Positions 39,603 to 39,750 of a stretch of DNA of 39,750 nucleotides are shown here, piece by piece. Both the position numbers and the translations under genes were made by a program. Origin of the DNA: Chloroflexota bacterium (lineage in GTDB: Bacteria; Chloroflexota; Anaerolineae; B4-G1); contig DSDT01000368.1 in NCBI GenBank assembly GCA_011048615.1, forward strand, positions 1 to 39,750. The letters run 5' to 3'. Every line of letters starts with the position of its first letter. Positions within the stretch are counted from its first letter, which is position 1. Below the pieces are notes generated by a model. It was not told the DNA's origin. It saw only the letters and a list, made by a program, of their open reading frames with translations, and did no database searches.

Positions 39603-39750
39603 CTACGCAGATTTGTGGGGTAGGGCAGTTTCTATACCTGCCCGGCGGGTAAGAAACTGCCCGGCGGGTAAGAAACCCGCCCTACAGGTATATTTTCGCC
39701 TTCGTCACCTGCTACGCAGATTTGTGGGGTAGGGCAGGTTTCTATACCTG
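39603..39750. repeat. Intergenic direct and tandem repeat cluster running off the window
   Basis: A 38-39-bp unit starting CTACGCAGATTTGTGGGGTA occurs at 39603-39640 and again at 39712-39750 with a single-base length difference. Between them is a 19-bp tandem pair (39641-39659 and 39660-39678) starting CCCGGCGGGTAAGAAAC, differing at two bases. The GGGTAGGGCAGG...CCTGCCC arrangement gives partial dyad symmetry. This looks like a REP-type intergenic repeat; the last unit touches the window end. Confidence 0.85.

Noticed and set aside
39641-39678. CRISPR array
   Set aside because: Only two adjoining 19-bp units without spacers, and no cas genes; this is a tandem repeat.

Overview
The window reads as a chromosomal segment of a GC-rich bacterium, most likely an uncultivated or poorly characterised member of the Chloroflexota (Anaerolineae-like). 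The clues are: the three-gene set of a SCO1664-family protein, a DUF3090 protein and an MSMEG_4193-type phosphatase, which is known almost only from Actinobacteria and Chloroflexi; a secreted S8 protease with a DUF11-like domain and an LPLVLR-type C-terminal tail; a WecA/MraY-like transferase next to GalU; a propeller-type histidine kinase; and a 2-oxoacid:ferredoxin oxidoreductase. GC content looks like about 60 % by eye. The phylum call is an inference from gene content only.

Layout: 1-3269 holds a partial TPR protein, a polyprenyl-phosphate sugar-phosphate transferase, GalU and a PrsW-type membrane protease. At 3318-3416 (minus) lies a selenocysteine tRNA with its own promoter and terminator, so the organism probably makes selenoproteins. 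3473-5080 holds a NYN/YacP protein and a TtuA/TtuB-like tRNA 2-thiolation pair. 5103-5640 is an AT-richer BrnT/BrnA-type toxin-antitoxin locus. 5838-10600 is a minus-strand housekeeping block: TrpB2, an AAA ATPase, TrpS under a complete tryptophan T-box leader, thioredoxin, an RRM protein and a cold-shock protein. 11051-16666 (plus) holds the S8 protease, a GNAT protein, ThyX interrupted by a 336-residue intein with an HNH domain, and a LarA-family racemase. 16702-21866 (minus) holds an S9 peptidase and a class A penicillin-binding protein.

22163-26963 (plus) is a run of TsaC/Sua5, APS kinase, a large DUF2723 membrane glycosyltransferase-like protein, a DUF4446 protein and a bactofilin. 27049-32398 (minus) holds the SCO1664/DUF3090/phosphatase trio overlapping a Lon-like protease, then a thioesterase and a YfcE-type phosphoesterase. 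32462-32601 is a MITE-like element with 14-bp terminal inverted repeats and a perfect 9-bp target-site duplication. It sits beside the promoter of mutY, which is followed by PPK2 and a truncated, chimeric histidine kinase. 36139-38976 (minus) is a four-subunit 2-oxoacid:ferredoxin oxidoreductase operon, preceded by a flavodoxin, and the window ends in a short repeat cluster.

The most noteworthy items are the ThyX intein splitting the RHRX7S flavin/nucleotide motif, the MITE with its duplication, the kinase-like/phosphatase/Zn-protein/Lon-like four-gene unit of unknown function, the T-box that should also control a downstream ATPase, and the decayed histidine kinase ending in a strong hairpin. 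All calls come from reading the sequence; no database search was run.
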